A stretch of 64,000 bases of DNA from Alcaligenes sp. SORT26 (GCF_017377875.1 NZ_CP070975.1:992001-1056000), one strand, 5' to 3'. Counted from the stretch's first letter, positions 27,575 to 37,332 are shown. Numbers and translations: made by a program. Notes: generated by a model not told the origin, from the sequence alone.

Positions 27575-30154
27575 ATGTCTTTCCTGGCCCAGCTTCGCGA
27601 CAGAATTGCTTGCCGCCGGGCTCGGGCCTACGAGCGCTTCCGGCAGGACCTGCATTGTGACCGCCTGCTGAAAAGCCTGTGCCAGATTTGCGATCAAGGC
27701 CTGCGTGAGCTGCTGGATCGCTACCCTTTGCCTCGCCAGGCCAGCCTGGCGGCGCTGGGTGGCTACGGTCGTGGTGAGCTCTACCCGCACTCGGATGTAG
27801 ACCTGCTGATCCTCTTGCAGCGTGAACCCAACGCGCAGGACATTGACCGCATTCAGGCCCTGGTCGCCGCACTCTGGGACATAGGCCTGGCCCCCAGCCA
27901 CAATGTGGCCACGCCTGCACAGTGCCTGGAACAAGCCAACCAGGACATCACTACCGAAACCGCCTTGCTGGAAAGCCGTTGGCTGGCGGGCTCGCGCCTG
28001 TTACTGCGCCATGCACAACAGCAACTGCAAAGCCAGATGGACCCGCAGGCTTTCTTTTTGGCCAAGCAGGCCGAACAGCAACAGCGCCATGCGCACTTGC
28101 AAGACACGCCCTATTCCCTGGAGCCCAATTGCAAAGAGTCGCCCGGCGCCTTGCGGGACCTGCAAGTCCTGCTCTGGATGGCGCGAGCTGCGGGCCTGGG
28201 GCGTAGCTGGGTGGATGTTGCCCAATCTGAACTGTTGACCCAATCTGAACTGAAAGCCCTGCAACGGGTAGAAGAAGCCTTCAAGCGCCTGCGTATCGAG
28301 CTTCATCTGCTGACCGGGCGCGCCGAAGACCGGCTACTGTTTGATCTGCAACCTCGTCTGGCAGAAATCTACGGCTTTCAACCCACTGCTACCCGCCGCG
28401 CCAGCGAACTGCTGATGCAGCGTTACTACTGGGCGGCCAAAATCGTCAGTCAGTTGAATCTGATCCTGATGCGCAGCATTGAAGAGCACCTGTTTCCGCA
28501 AACCGATCAGGCGCCCCAGATTCTGGACCCTCACTTTCAGATTCATCACGGCCAATTGGAGTTGCGTCAGCCCGATGGCTTTGAGCAGGACCCTTCCTTG
28601 ATATTTGTGGCGATGCTGCATTTACAGCAACAGCCTAATCTACGCGGCCTGAAGGCTGATACCTTGCGCGCCCTTTGGCATGCCCGCCGCCTGATTGACG
28701 CCAAGTTCCGGGCCGAGCCCCGCAATCGACGTTTGTTTCTGGACATTCTTCAGCAGAACAAAGGCATTGTGCACACGCTGCGCCTGATGAACCTGCTGAA
28801 TCTGCTTCCCCGCTACCTGCCCGTTTTCCGGCGTGTGGTCGGCCAGATGCAACACGACCTGTTCCATGCCTACACCGTGGACGAGCACACGCTGAAAGTC
28901 ATACGCAACCTGCGTCGCTTCACCATGGCCGAGCACAGCGAAGAGCTGTCCATGGCCAATCAGTTAATGAGTGGTTTTGATCGTCACTGGCTGCTGTACA
29001 TCGCTGCCCTCTTTCATGACATTGCCAAAGGACGCGGCGGCAATCACTCCGAACTGGGCGCCCAGGACGCACTGGCGTTTTGCCAGGACCACGGACTGAT
29101 GCCTGTCGATGCCGAACTGGTGGTATTTCTGGTTCGCGAGCACCTGAGCATGTCGCAAGTAGCCCAAAAACGCGACCTGAGCGACCCGCATGTCATCTTT
29201 CAGTTCCTGCAAACGGTAGGCACGGAACGCCGCCTGACGGCTTTGTACCTGCTGACTGTGGCCGACATTCGCGCCACCAGCCCAACTGTCTGGAACTCCT
29301 GGAAAGGCAAGCTGCTGGAAGACCTGTACAACCTGACACTTGCCGCACTGGGCCGCCAAGCCAAGGACGGCGTGTCAGTACTGGATCAGCGCAAGCACGA
29401 CGCCGCAGGCGAAATACGCCTGGCCGGACTGCTGGACGACGCCCGCGAAGATTTCTGGCAGTGGCTGGATAAACCCTATTTTCTGCGTCACGATGCCAGC
29501 GAAATTGCCTGGCACACGATTCAGCTCTATCACCAGTCCCACAGCCTGACACCGATTGTGCGCATCCGTCCTGCCGGGCAGACCGACGCCTTGCAGGTGC
29601 TGGTCTATACCAAAGACGCTAGCGGCCTGTTTTTACGTATCTGTCGCTATTTTGACAGCCAGGCCGTCAGCATTCAGGATGCCCGCATCTACACCACCCG
29701 TCATGGCTGGGCACTGGACAGCTTTATCGTCATGCTGCCCGCTTACGATCACGCACTGCGGCGTGACCCCTTGCTGATCGAAACCGAGCTGTGTCAGGCA
29801 CTGCAACAAGATGTGCTCCCTAGCGAGCACATCAACTATCACTATCGCGATATTCGTTCGCGTCGCGCCCGTGTCTTTCCTATCCAGCCCACCGTGGACT
29901 TACGCCCGGACGACAAGGGCCAGGACTGGATTTTGACGCTTAGTGCCACAGACCGACGCGGTTTGCTGTACAGTCTCGCCCAGGTATTCGAGCACCACGA
30001 TGTGCGACTGCGCTCGGCCAAAGTCATGACCTTGGGCGATCGCGTGGAAGACGTGTTCATCCTCAATGGTGCCGCCCTGGAACAAAACCGGAATCAATTG
30101 CGCCTGGAGCGCGATGTACGCCTAGCCCTCTCTCAACAAGCCTCCCCGTCTTAA
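27575..30154 (+). CDS. glnD: [Protein-PII] uridylyltransferase / uridylyl-removing enzyme
   Basis: GlnD of 859 residues senses glutamine and adds or removes UMP on PII proteins, so controlling nitrogen assimilation. Domain order: nucleotidyltransferase with GGYGRGELYPHSDVDLLIL (about residues 62-80, metal-binding Asp74 and Asp76), a helical linker, an HD domain with ALFHDIAKGRGGNHSELG near residue 478, and two C-terminal ACT domains (around VRIRPAGQTDALQVLVYTKD and ILTLSATDRRGLLYSLAQVF). All catalytic elements are intact. It overlaps the next gene by one base. Confidence 0.96.
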   Translation: MSFLAQLRDRIACRRARAYERFRQDLHCDRLLKSLCQICDQGLRELLDRYPLPRQASLAALGGYGRGELYPHSDVDLLILLQREPNAQDIDRIQALVAALWDIGLAPSHNVATPAQCLEQANQDITTETALLESRWLAGSRLLLRHAQQQLQSQMDPQAFFLAKQAEQQQRHAHLQDTPYSLEPNCKESPGALRDLQVLLWMARAAGLGRSWVDVAQSELLTQSELKALQRVEEAFKRLRIELHLLTGRAEDRLLFDLQPRLAEIYGFQPTATRRASELLMQRYYWAAKIVSQLNLILMRSIEEHLFPQTDQAPQILDPHFQIHHGQLELRQPDGFEQDPSLIFVAMLHLQQQPNLRGLKADTLRALWHARRLIDAKFRAEPRNRRLFLDILQQNKGIVHTLRLMNLLNLLPRYLPVFRRVVGQMQHDLFHAYTVDEHTLKVIRNLRRFTMAEHSEELSMANQLMSGFDRHWLLYIAALFHDIAKGRGGNHSELGAQDALAFCQDHGLMPVDAELVVFLVREHLSMSQVAQKRDLSDPHVIFQFLQTVGTERRLTALYLLTVADIRATSPTVWNSWKGKLLEDLYNLTLAALGRQAKDGVSVLDQRKHDAAGEIRLAGLLDDAREDFWQWLDKPYFLRHDASEIAWHTIQLYHQSHSLTPIVRIRPAGQTDALQVLVYTKDASGLFLRICRYFDSQAVSIQDARIYTTRHGWALDSFIVMLPAYDHALRRDPLLIETELCQALQQDVLPSEHINYHYRDIRSRRARVFPIQPTVDLRPDDKGQDWILTLSATDRRGLLYSLAQVFEHHDVRLRSAKVMTLGDRVEDVFILNGAALEQNRNQLRLERDVRLALSQQASPS

Positions 30155-30867
30155 TGGAAATCTCCTCCGTATTCGCTGATGTCAGCCGCAGCTTTCTGTT
30201 TGCTTTGGCGACCTTACTGCCCATGCTTAATCCACCTGCGGCAGCCCCCATCTTTCTGACCCTCACGGAAGGCGCCAGCGTGCCCGACCGCGCCCGCCTG
30301 GCCAAGAAAGTAGCCATCAATATTTTCATCATGCTGGCCATTGCGATGGTGGCGGGCAATATCGTGCTGAATTTCTTTGGCATCTCCCTGCCCATCATTC
30401 GTATCGGCGGGGGTCTACTTGTGATCGGCACCGCCTGGCGCCTGATCAACGCCTCGGACTTTGATGCCGCCCATGCCCAGAACATGGCCGAGTCCTATTC
30501 CTGGGAACAGATTCGCTCCAAAGCCTTCTACCCCCTGACCTTCCCCATGCTTTGTGGCCCCGGCTCCCTGTCCGCCGCGCTGACGGTAGGTGCGACTTTG
30601 CACGACAACTCGGTCACCGGCACCATGAGCAAACTGGCTGGAGCCCTGCCTGCTATTGCCGCCGCCAGTTTTATTGTGTTTCTGGCCTTACGTTTTGCAT
30701 CGCAATTCCTGTACAAACTGGGTAAAAATGGCACGGCTGTCGTGATGCGCTTGTCCGCCTTCATTCTTTTGTGTTTAGGCGTGCAGATTACCTGGGCCGG
30801 TTTCCATGAACTTTTCCTGGGTTTGCTACACGAAGCCTCTACCTTTCATTCTTTGAGTTCTTCTTGA
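30154..30867 (+). CDS. MarC family inner membrane protein
   Basis: Hydrophobic protein of 237 residues with about six membrane helices, of the MarC/SNARE-associated family UPF0056. Typical segments are LATLLPMLNPPAAAPIFLTLTEG near the start, then IRIGGGLLVIGTAWRL and FPLTFPMLCGPGSLSAALTVG (here YPLTFPMLCGPGSLS). Function is unknown; despite its name MarC was shown not to contribute to multiple antibiotic resistance in E. coli. Its ATG shares one base with the glnD stop codon, so it is translationally coupled. Confidence 0.88.
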   Translation: MEISSVFADVSRSFLFALATLLPMLNPPAAAPIFLTLTEGASVPDRARLAKKVAINIFIMLAIAMVAGNIVLNFFGISLPIIRIGGGLLVIGTAWRLINASDFDAAHAQNMAESYSWEQIRSKAFYPLTFPMLCGPGSLSAALTVGATLHDNSVTGTMSKLAGALPAIAAASFIVFLALRFASQFLYKLGKNGTAVVMRLSAFILLCLGVQITWAGFHELFLGLLHEASTFHSLSSS

Positions 30868-30871
30868 TACC

Positions 30872-31372
30872 ATGGCCGCAACACTTCGCCAGTCCGCTGC
30901 ACCCTATTACCTGATCGCCCTGCTCGCCTTTTCGGGCGTAGGCATTGCCCTGCTTTCCCAGCACGTCTTCAGCATCCCGCCTTGCGCCTGGTGCGTCTTG
31001 CAGCGCTTTATTTTCATTGTTCTGGGCCTGTGCAGCCTGATCGCTGGCGTACTGCGCCAACTGGGCCATCAACGCAGCTCCACCCTGGCCAGCCTGCTGG
31101 GCCTGGCGACAGCGGTGGGCGGTATTCTGGCCGCGTGGTATCAGGTTTCCGTTGCACAGCACTTGTTTAGCTGCGACCAAACCTTTGCAGATCGCTTCAT
31201 CACCCAATCTGGCCTGGAAAGCGGCCTGCCTTGGCTATTCGGCATTTACGCTTCCTGCATGGATGCACGCCAGCCGCTGCTGGGGATTGAGTACGCGTAC
31301 TGGAGCCTGGCTCTATTTGTGATTCTGGGCTTGGGCCTGTTGGTGACGCTATTCAAGCGTCGTAGCGCTTGA
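30872..31372 (+). CDS. dsbB: Disulfide bond formation protein DsbB
   Basis: Inner-membrane protein of 166 residues with four membrane helices that reoxidises DsbA and passes electrons to quinone. The first periplasmic loop has the redox pair CAWC in SIPPCAWCVLQRF. The second loop has the other pair, Cys in LFSCDQTF and Cys in IYASCMDARQP. Both pairs are intact and length is normal. It starts 4 bases after the MarC-family gene and ends the operon. The partner dsbA is not in the window. Confidence 0.94.
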   Translation: MAATLRQSAAPYYLIALLAFSGVGIALLSQHVFSIPPCAWCVLQRFIFIVLGLCSLIAGVLRQLGHQRSSTLASLLGLATAVGGILAAWYQVSVAQHLFSCDQTFADRFITQSGLESGLPWLFGIYASCMDARQPLLGIEYAYWSLALFVILGLGLLVTLFKRRSA

Positions 31373-31416
31373 GCACTTCAGTCGCCCACTAACAGCTCTA
31401 CCTGATTGAACGCCCC

Positions 31417-31457
31417 CCCCAACAAGTGGACAGCGCTCCAATTTGTTGGGGTGTTTT
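31417..31457 (+). terminator. Intrinsic terminator after dsbB
   Basis: CCCCAACAA (31417-31425) pairs with TTGTTGGGG (31443-31451), with an inner TGGA/TCCA stem. It is followed by TGTTTTTTA on the plus strand. It lies 45 bases after the dsbB stop codon. Confidence 0.85.
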
Positions 31458-31481
31458 TTATATCCAAATTCGATGAGCGCC

Positions 31482-32696
31482 TCACGCGGGCATCAAACCC
31501 AGATCAGTGTAGACAGCATCTCTGACTTGATCCGGGAACGCACCAAACAGGCCCTCAGGCGCGGTATTGGTCATGCTGACAATAATCACATCCTGATAGG
31601 GATCAAACATCCACTTCTGTCCGAACGCCCCGACCCATTGCAAGCTGCCTGCTGACATGGGCATGGTGCTATCCGGCTCCTGACGGGAAACGGCCGCACC
31701 GTAGGTATACCCCCAATTACTCCATATACATTTAGGCGAATCCGGCACAAGGTCCGTCAACACCGCTTGATAGTGCTCGTTGGAGAGCAAGCGGCCACCG
31801 CGCAAGGCAAGCAAAATACGCATCAAGTCCATTCCCGATCCAAGCATGGACACACCGGCATAAATAGGCATAGAGCGCAAAGACATAAAGGCCTCATCAA
31901 ACTGCAAGATGCCTATCCCCAGATCAAGCGTGCGATCAACTCGTGTCAAACGATCACCATGGTTCTGGTAATTGGCCGCCATCTGAAAATAGTCGCGCTC
32001 GTAAAAAGAGCAATGTTCCAGTCCTAAAGGCTCGCAGATCGACTCCTCCAACAAGGTCGACAAGCCCTTCCCCGAAGCCACCTGCAAAGCCTGCCCCATC
32101 ACATCAATACCCAATGAGTAGCGCCAACTTGTTCCGGGGGCAAAGCGCAGAGGAACAGTACACATGCGCCGGAAATTCTCCTGCCAGCTCAAGTCGGGCT
32201 GATCAACCCCATCACTAACCTGAGCCCGAGCATACAAGCCTTTTTCTCCATCGGTAAAACGATAGCTCAGCCCAGATGTATGGGTCAGTAATTGATGAAT
32301 CGAAATCGGCGGGCAAACCGATTGATAGCTAGGCCCAAAATCTGGCAAGTAACGCGTAATTCTGTCTTTTAATGATAAGACACCGTCCTCGATCAAACGT
32401 AAGGCCAGCCAGGAGCTAATTGATTTACTGACCGAGCCCAAACGGAATACGGTGTTGTCCTGCATGGGCTGATTCTTTTCTTTATCCGCCCAACCATCCG
32501 CCACACTTAACAGTAACTGGCCCCGATGAGCAACCAGGACAACAGCTCCCATAACCTGTTGATGACCTAAAGCGTGCTCAAGAAATTGATGCAAGGAAGA
32601 AAAATCGGGTTCTGATGTCGCGGTCTGAATCGCTCCAGCCGAATCAGCAGATGGCATTGCTTGAGTTGATTTAATATCGCCGCTTAAGTTTTTCAT
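31482..32696 (-). CDS. Serine hydrolase, beta-lactamase/esterase fold
   Basis: Protein of 404 residues of the class C beta-lactamase-like family (penicillin-binding-protein fold). The nucleophile motif SxxK is Ser88-Val-Ser-Lys91 in FRLGSVSKSI; the second motif is Tyr in WRYSLGIDVMG; QLLTHTSGLSYRF is a family landmark; the KTG-like third motif is replaced by WVGAFGQKWMFDP as in esterase-type members. It probably hydrolyses an ester or amide; beta-lactam resistance should not be assumed. I chose the ATG at 32696. An upstream TTG-initiated frame to 32789 would add a hydrophobic segment that might be a signal peptide. The upstream DNA is extremely AT-rich, suggesting acquisition. Confidence 0.78.
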   Translation of the reverse strand: MKNLSGDIKSTQAMPSADSAGAIQTATSEPDFSSLHQFLEHALGHQQVMGAVVLVAHRGQLLLSVADGWADKEKNQPMQDNTVFRLGSVSKSISSWLALRLIEDGVLSLKDRITRYLPDFGPSYQSVCPPISIHQLLTHTSGLSYRFTDGEKGLYARAQVSDGVDQPDLSWQENFRRMCTVPLRFAPGTSWRYSLGIDVMGQALQVASGKGLSTLLEESICEPLGLEHCSFYERDYFQMAANYQNHGDRLTRVDRTLDLGIGILQFDEAFMSLRSMPIYAGVSMLGSGMDLMRILLALRGGRLLSNEHYQAVLTDLVPDSPKCIWSNWGYTYGAAVSRQEPDSTMPMSAGSLQWVGAFGQKWMFDPYQDVIIVSMTNTAPEGLFGAFPDQVRDAVYTDLGLMPA

Positions 32697-32920
32697 CTTT
32701 GAATCCAGATAGTATGAGTCGTAACACTCATGAGTTATCAAAAGAAACAAAGAAAAAATATAAGTTAATTTATGAAAAACACATAACAATCAAGAAGAAT
32801 ATAAAATTATCAATAAGATACAGAAAATAGATTAATTTTATAAAGCAGGCTTATTATTAAAATATCAATAAATAGAAAAATAAATAAAATCACCAAAACC
32901 AATGAAGAAAAAAGAGCAAT
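32697..32920. other. AT-rich segment upstream of the serine hydrolase gene
   Basis: About 220 bases made mostly of A and T (for example runs of ATAAAATTATCAATAAGATA), in sharp contrast with the GC-rich neighbours. It should contain the minus-strand promoter of the serine hydrolase. No gene, repeat unit or mobile-element end is seen. It resembles the AT-rich DNA bound by H-NS-type silencers. Confidence 0.6.
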
Positions 32921-32949
32921 AAAAAACCCGCTATAAAAGCGGGTTTTTT
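32921..32949. terminator. Bidirectional intrinsic terminator after purF
   Basis: A perfect 12-bp stem (AAAAAACCCGCT, loop ATAAA, complement) with a T run on either strand. It lies 23 bases past the purF stop codon and separates the purF operon from the AT-rich segment. Confidence 0.92.
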
Positions 32950-32971
32950 GTCAAACCTGACCAGCAGCTTG

Positions 32972-34456
32972 TTAATCCGTCACATCAGGCACTTCACGGC
33001 CATCCTTGCGACCTTCTGCCAACAGATTCAGATAAGCCTCATCCACATCACCCGTCACGTATTCGCCGCTAAAGCAGGAAGACTCGAAACCGGCAAAACG
33101 TGGGTTCAGATCGCGCAAGGACTGTTCCAGATCGTGCAATTCCTGATAAACCAGGCCATCTACCCCAATTTCCTTGGCAACCTGATCCACATCGCGTCCC
33201 GTGGCGATCAGCTCGGACACGGTAGGCATATCAATGCCGTACACGTTCGGGAAACGCACAGGTGGCGCTGCCGAAGCAAAGAAGACCTTGTTCGCACCAG
33301 CGGCACGAGCCATGTCCACGATCTGGCGGCTGGTCGTGCCACGTACGATGGAGTCATCCACCAGCAACACATTCTTGCCACGGAATTCCATGGGAATGGC
33401 GCTCAGCTTCTGACGCACGGATTTCTTGCGAACTTCCTGACCCGGCATGATGAAGGTGCGACCCACATAGCGGTTCTTGATGAAGCCTTCGCGGTAGTCC
33501 AGGTTCAGATGTGCAGCCAACTGCATGGCCGAAGGACGGGCTGAGTCCGGGATGGGCATGACCACATCAATATCAGCCAGACGCAAATTCTTGGCGACGT
33601 TCTCAGCCAGGTAAACCCCCATCAACAAACGGGCATCGTAGACCGATACACCGTCAACCGTAGAGTCGGGACGGGCAAAGTAGACGTACTCAAAGACACA
33701 GGGATTCAGACGTGGGTTTTCAGCGCACTGGCGGCTGGTCAAGTTGCCGTCCAGATCCACAATAATGGCCTCACCGGGCTCCACATCGCGGACCAGTTCA
33801 AAACCACAACCGGTCAAGGCGACGGACTCGGACGCGACCATCCATTCTTCACCCTTGGGCGTGACATTGCGGCCCAGGCACAGCGGACGAATCCCGTTCG
33901 GATCACGGAACGCCACCAGGCCAAAGTTCGCAATTTGCGAGACTACGGCATAGGCGCCACGAGCGCGACGGTGTACGGCGGCCACGGCTTCAAACACTTC
34001 GTCCTGAGACAGCTCGGGGCCGGTCGCCGCGCGCTGCAACTCGTGTGCATACACGTTCAGCAGAACCTCGGAGTCCGAGTTGGTGTTGATGTGACGACGA
34101 TCAATGGTGAACAGTTCTTCACGCAGCTCGCGCCAATTGGTCAGATTGCCGTTATGCACAAAGCTGATGCCAAAGGGGGCGTTAACGTAAAACGGCTGCG
34201 CCTCCTCCACGCTTTGGCTGGAACCCGCAGTGGGGTAACGCACGTGGCCAATTCCGCTATTGCCCGGCAAGGAGCGCATGTTGCGGGTACGGAAGACGTC
34301 CCGCACCAGGCCAAATGCCTTGTGCATGCTGAAGAACTGGTCGTGCCAGGTCGCCAGGCCCGCTGCGTCCTGCCCGCGGTGCTGCAGCAAGAGCAAACTG
34401 TCATAGATCAACTGATTTACAGGGCTGCGCGCAACAACCCCTACAACTCCACACAT
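32972..34456 (-). CDS. purF: Amidophosphoribosyltransferase
   Basis: PurF of 494 residues makes phosphoribosylamine from PRPP and glutamine, the first step of purine synthesis. Met1 is followed by Cys2 ([15 protein letters not shown]), the N-terminal nucleophile of the glutaminase domain, with [13 protein letters not shown] next. The C-terminal phosphoribosyltransferase domain has the PRPP motif [19 protein letters not shown]. It is the last gene of folC-SPOR-cvpA-purF and is closed by a strong terminator. The cvpA-purF pairing is conserved in proteobacteria. Confidence 0.97.
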   Translation of the reverse strand: MCGVVGVVARSPVNQLIYDSLLLLQHRGQDAAGLATWHDQFFSMHKAFGLVRDVFRTRNMRSLPGNSGIGHVRYPTAGSSQSVEEAQPFYVNAPFGISFVHNGNLTNWRELREELFTIDRRHINTNSDSEVLLNVYAHELQRAATGPELSQDEVFEAVAAVHRRARGAYAVVSQIANFGLVAFRDPNGIRPLCLGRNVTPKGEEWMVASESVALTGCGFELVRDVEPGEAIIVDLDGNLTSRQCAENPRLNPCVFEYVYFARPDSTVDGVSVYDARLLMGVYLAENVAKNLRLADIDVVMPIPDSARPSAMQLAAHLNLDYREGFIKNRYVGRTFIMPGQEVRKKSVRQKLSAIPMEFRGKNVLLVDDSIVRGTTSRQIVDMARAAGANKVFFASAAPPVRFPNVYGIDMPTVSELIATGRDVDQVAKEIGVDGLVYQELHDLEQSLRDLNPRFAGFESSCFSGEYVTGDVDEAYLNLLAEGRKDGREVPDVTD

Positions 34457-34479
34457 GATTGGTTCCCGTTAGTGTGTTC

Positions 34480-34968
34480 TCAATAAGGCAGCCATTCTGC
34501 CAGAGACGGCGGCAGCATGGCCTTAATCGACTGCACCGCGCGGATCGCAGGCTCAGCCAGCTTGGCCTGCTCCCACCACGGTTCTTTAGGTAAATCGGTA
34601 TGCCCGGCCAGGATGACCAGTATCAGCACCAGCAGCACACCCCGAGCCAGACCAAACAAGCCGCCCAAACCGTGATCGGCAGGCGTCAAACCCGTTTGTT
34701 CTATCAGGCTCGCCAGCAGCATATTCAATAAGCCCACCAGTAACAAGACCATAAAAAAAACGGCTCCGTAGGCCAAAGCCGTACGTAATAAGCCGTTTTC
34801 TATCCAGACTTGTATCCAGCCTGATGTGCGTGGCCCCCACCAGATTGCGGCCATGAAAGCCAGCAAATAGGCGCTGAGCGAAAGAACTTCCTTGATCAAT
34901 CCGCGTATCAGACCCAGGAGGCCTGATACACCCACAATTCCAAGGACGATATAGTCGAAGCTGCTCAC
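34480..34968 (-). CDS. cvpA: CvpA family membrane protein
   Basis: Protein of 162 residues with four hydrophobic segments and the family opening SSFDYIVLGIVGVSGLLGLIRG. E. coli CvpA is needed for colicin V production; its cellular role is still unclear, but the gene is almost always just upstream of purF, as here (23 bases). Its start overlaps the SPOR gene stop by 4 bases (ATGA). Confidence 0.92.
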   Translation of the reverse strand: MSSFDYIVLGIVGVSGLLGLIRGLIKEVLSLSAYLLAFMAAIWWGPRTSGWIQVWIENGLLRTALAYGAVFFMVLLLVGLLNMLLASLIEQTGLTPADHGLGGLFGLARGVLLVLILVILAGHTDLPKEPWWEQAKLAEPAIRAVQSIKAMLPPSLAEWLPY

Positions 34969-35810
34969 TTAGCCGAGATAAAACTGTTCTCGTAACCGAG
35001 TGAGCGCAAGCGGGCCTGAGCTGCCTGAGCCGCTTCACGAGTCGGGAATGGACCCACTCGCAAGCGATAGGTTGGCTTGCCACCACTTTGTGCCGTCTCT
35101 ACATAGGCATTGGTCACACCAGCCGATACCAATTGATCGCGACGCGACTGGGCGTCGTTCTGGTTGGAATAGGCGACAATCTGCAAAATGAAGTTGCCTT
35201 GTTGCGCAGCCGGTTTGGCGGCCGCCGCAGGGGCAGGTTTATTAGGTACACGGCCTTCCAGCAAGGCCAGGGCATAGGAGCCATCGTCGGTACGATTTGC
35301 CGGTGCAGGAGGCGTCGTAGGCTTGGGCTTTTCGACGGGTTTGGGTTTTTCTACAGGCTTGGGCGTCTCTGGACGCGTGGTCACAGGAGGCGGCGCTACA
35401 GGCGTTGTCGGCGTAGTGACATGCGCAGGGTCTGTTTCCAGACCGGGGTTCACCACGGCCAAACCACCGTCAGTCGCGGTAGAAGGATCGGTCACCAAAG
35501 GTTCGTCTGGCTGCTCGATCACCGGTGTTGGGGTGTTTTCCTGCACCACCAGCTCGCCAGGACGGGTTTGTGCCGTGCCCTGCCCTGTGGTCTGGCCTAT
35601 GGGCCCCAGCGCCAGGGATTGCTCCGGCTCAGGTGGCGTTTTGTCGGCTGTCAGCATGGGGACCAGCACCACCACCGCCAGAACCAGGGCCAGCGCGCCG
35701 ATCAGACGGCGTCGAGCCCGTCCACGCAGTTCCGATAGTTGGGAATCGCTGGAAGCACCCGAACGGCGACCCGACGATGAAGAAGTATCGTTACGTGAAA
35801 ATAAACCCAT
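34965..35810 (-). CDS. SPOR domain-containing protein (DedD-like)
   Basis: Protein of 281 residues. A basic cytoplasmic head (RGRARRRLIGALAL) leads into one membrane helix (about residues 36-54). A long periplasmic linker rich in Pro, Thr and Val follows, including the tandem repeat PKPVEKPKPVEKPKP, then a C-terminal SPOR domain (from about residue 205, NFILQIVAYSNQNDAQSRRDQL to the end). SPOR domains bind denuded glycan strands at the septum, so a role in cell division like DedD is likely. Its place between folC and cvpA matches the dedD position of other proteobacteria. Confidence 0.88.
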   Translation of the reverse strand: MGLFSRNDTSSSSGRRSGASSDSQLSELRGRARRRLIGALALVLAVVVLVPMLTADKTPPEPEQSLALGPIGQTTGQGTAQTRPGELVVQENTPTPVIEQPDEPLVTDPSTATDGGLAVVNPGLETDPAHVTTPTTPVAPPPVTTRPETPKPVEKPKPVEKPKPTTPPAPANRTDDGSYALALLEGRVPNKPAPAAAAKPAAQQGNFILQIVAYSNQNDAQSRRDQLVSAGVTNAYVETAQSGGKPTYRLRVGPFPTREAAQAAQARLRSLGYENSFISAK

Positions 35811-35848
35811 GAGCCCCAGACCTATGAAATGAGCAGTCTTACCGATAT

Positions 35849-37240
35849 TCAGGAAGATGAACGGACGTTTGCGGCTTCAAGAATCGGCCCTACCGTCGCA
35901 AACGAGCCAAACACGACAATTCTATCATTGTCACTGGCCTCTTTTAGTGCCGCCTCGTAAGCGAGCTGAGGACTGTTGTAACTGGATACGACCGCTGACG
36001 CTTTACTGACCGAAGCGCGTGCAACGGGGCGAACACCTGGGCGATGCGCACTGGACTCTGCTTCCGGTGCCAGTACATCATCAGGTGCCTCGCCACTGGC
36101 CAGCACCGTGCGTACATGATGGGCCAGATCCTCGCCCGACAAGCTGCGCGGCCCTTCCAGGCTGGCACACATCCAATGATCGATACGGGTCGCCATACGG
36201 GCGATCACACCATCCACATCCTTATCCTTGTACATACCCACTACAGCAATCGTCTTGGGATAAGGAGGCATATTGTCCAGGTTCTGCGCCAAGGCCGCCG
36301 CGGCATGCGGATTATGTGCCACATCAAAAATGACACAAGGCAGGCCGGGCTGAATCTGAAAACGTCCTGGCATCTGCGCACGCAGCAAACCGGCACGCAC
36401 CGCTTGCGCAGGAACCGCCAAACGAGGATGCAAGGACTCTAGCGCCGCCAGCGCGGCAGAGGCATTAAGCAATTGGTTTGCGCCACGCAAGGCCGGATAG
36501 GCCAGGGCTGCACGTCGCTGAGTACGGCCACCGTAAGCCCACTGTTGGCGATCCCCGGAGTAATTGAAATCTTTGCCAAACAGCCACAACTTCGCACCGA
36601 CTTGCTCGGCGTAATCCAGCATGGTCTGTGGCGGCACGGGATCAGCGCAAATGGCGGGACGATCCGCACGGAAAATATGAGCTTTTTCCCAGGCAACCTG
36701 CTCTCGGGTATTACCCAGGTATTCGGCGTGGTCAATATCAATGCTGGTGATGACAGAACAATCCGCATCAATAATATTGACGGCGTCCAAACGACCACCC
36801 AGGCCGACTTCCAGCACAGCGACGTCAACACGCTGCTCCTGGAACAGCAACAAGGCGGCCAGCGTGGAGAACTCAAAATAAGTCAGCGTCAGATCGCCAC
36901 GCGCTTCGTTGATACGCGCAAATTGCGCCGTGATCTGCGCATCCTCGGCCATCTCGCCATTCAAGCGAATGCGCTCGTTGTAGCGCACCAGATGCGGCGA
37001 GGCATACACGCCTACCTTATAGGCTGCTGCCAGCAAAATGGCTTCCAGCATGGCGCAGGTCGAGCCTTTACCATTGGTGCCACCCACCGTAATGACGACG
37101 GAATCCAGTTTGATGTTCAGACGTTGGGCAACCTCGCGAATTCGGCCCAGGCCCAGATCAATGGTCGAGGGATGCAAAGTTTCCAGATAGGACAGCCAGT
37201 CACTCAGCGAGGAGTCGGCTTTCAGAACAGGATTAGTCAT
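35849..37240 (-). CDS. folC: Bifunctional folylpolyglutamate synthase / dihydrofolate synthase
   Basis: FolC of 463 residues adds glutamate to dihydropteroate and to folates. The Mur-ligase-type P-loop GTNGKGS is at residues 54-60, and later segments NIIDADCSVITSIDIDHAEYL, FDVAHNPHAAAAL and VVGMYKDKDVDGV are characteristic. I chose the ATG at 37240; four earlier in-frame codons start at a TTG with no better ribosome binding site. A terminator for the upstream lpdA operon lies between lpdA and this gene, so folC probably has its own promoter within about 25 bases of that terminator, or depends on read-through. Confidence 0.94.
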   Translation of the reverse strand: MTNPVLKADSSLSDWLSYLETLHPSTIDLGLGRIREVAQRLNIKLDSVVITVGGTNGKGSTCAMLEAILLAAAYKVGVYASPHLVRYNERIRLNGEMAEDAQITAQFARINEARGDLTLTYFEFSTLAALLLFQEQRVDVAVLEVGLGGRLDAVNIIDADCSVITSIDIDHAEYLGNTREQVAWEKAHIFRADRPAICADPVPPQTMLDYAEQVGAKLWLFGKDFNYSGDRQQWAYGGRTQRRAALAYPALRGANQLLNASAALAALESLHPRLAVPAQAVRAGLLRAQMPGRFQIQPGLPCVIFDVAHNPHAAAALAQNLDNMPPYPKTIAVVGMYKDKDVDGVIARMATRIDHWMCASLEGPRSLSGEDLAHHVRTVLASGEAPDDVLAPEAESSAHRPGVRPVARASVSKASAVVSSYNSPQLAYEAALKEASDNDRIVVFGSFATVGPILEAANVRSSS

Positions 37241-37252
37241 GGACAACACCAA

Positions 37253-37295
37253 TTACAAAATAAAAACGGCAGGCGCTGATGATAGCACCTGCCGT
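37253..37295 (-). terminator. Intrinsic terminator of the aceE-aceF-lpdA operon
   Basis: On the minus strand ACGGCAGGTGCT-ATCATC-AGCGCCTGCCGT forms a 12-bp stem with one G-U pair (37266-37295), directly followed by TTTTTATTTTG. It lies 38 bases past the lpdA stop codon and just upstream of folC. Confidence 0.9.
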
Positions 37296-37332
37296 GGTCC
37301 AATACGCCTTAACTATCAGGCTGGTACTGGTA

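Noticed and set aside
35290-35400. Tandem PKPVEKPKPVEKPKP coding repeat as a mobile or CRISPR-like repeat
   Set aside because: It is the flexible periplasmic linker of the SPOR protein, in frame and typical of that family.
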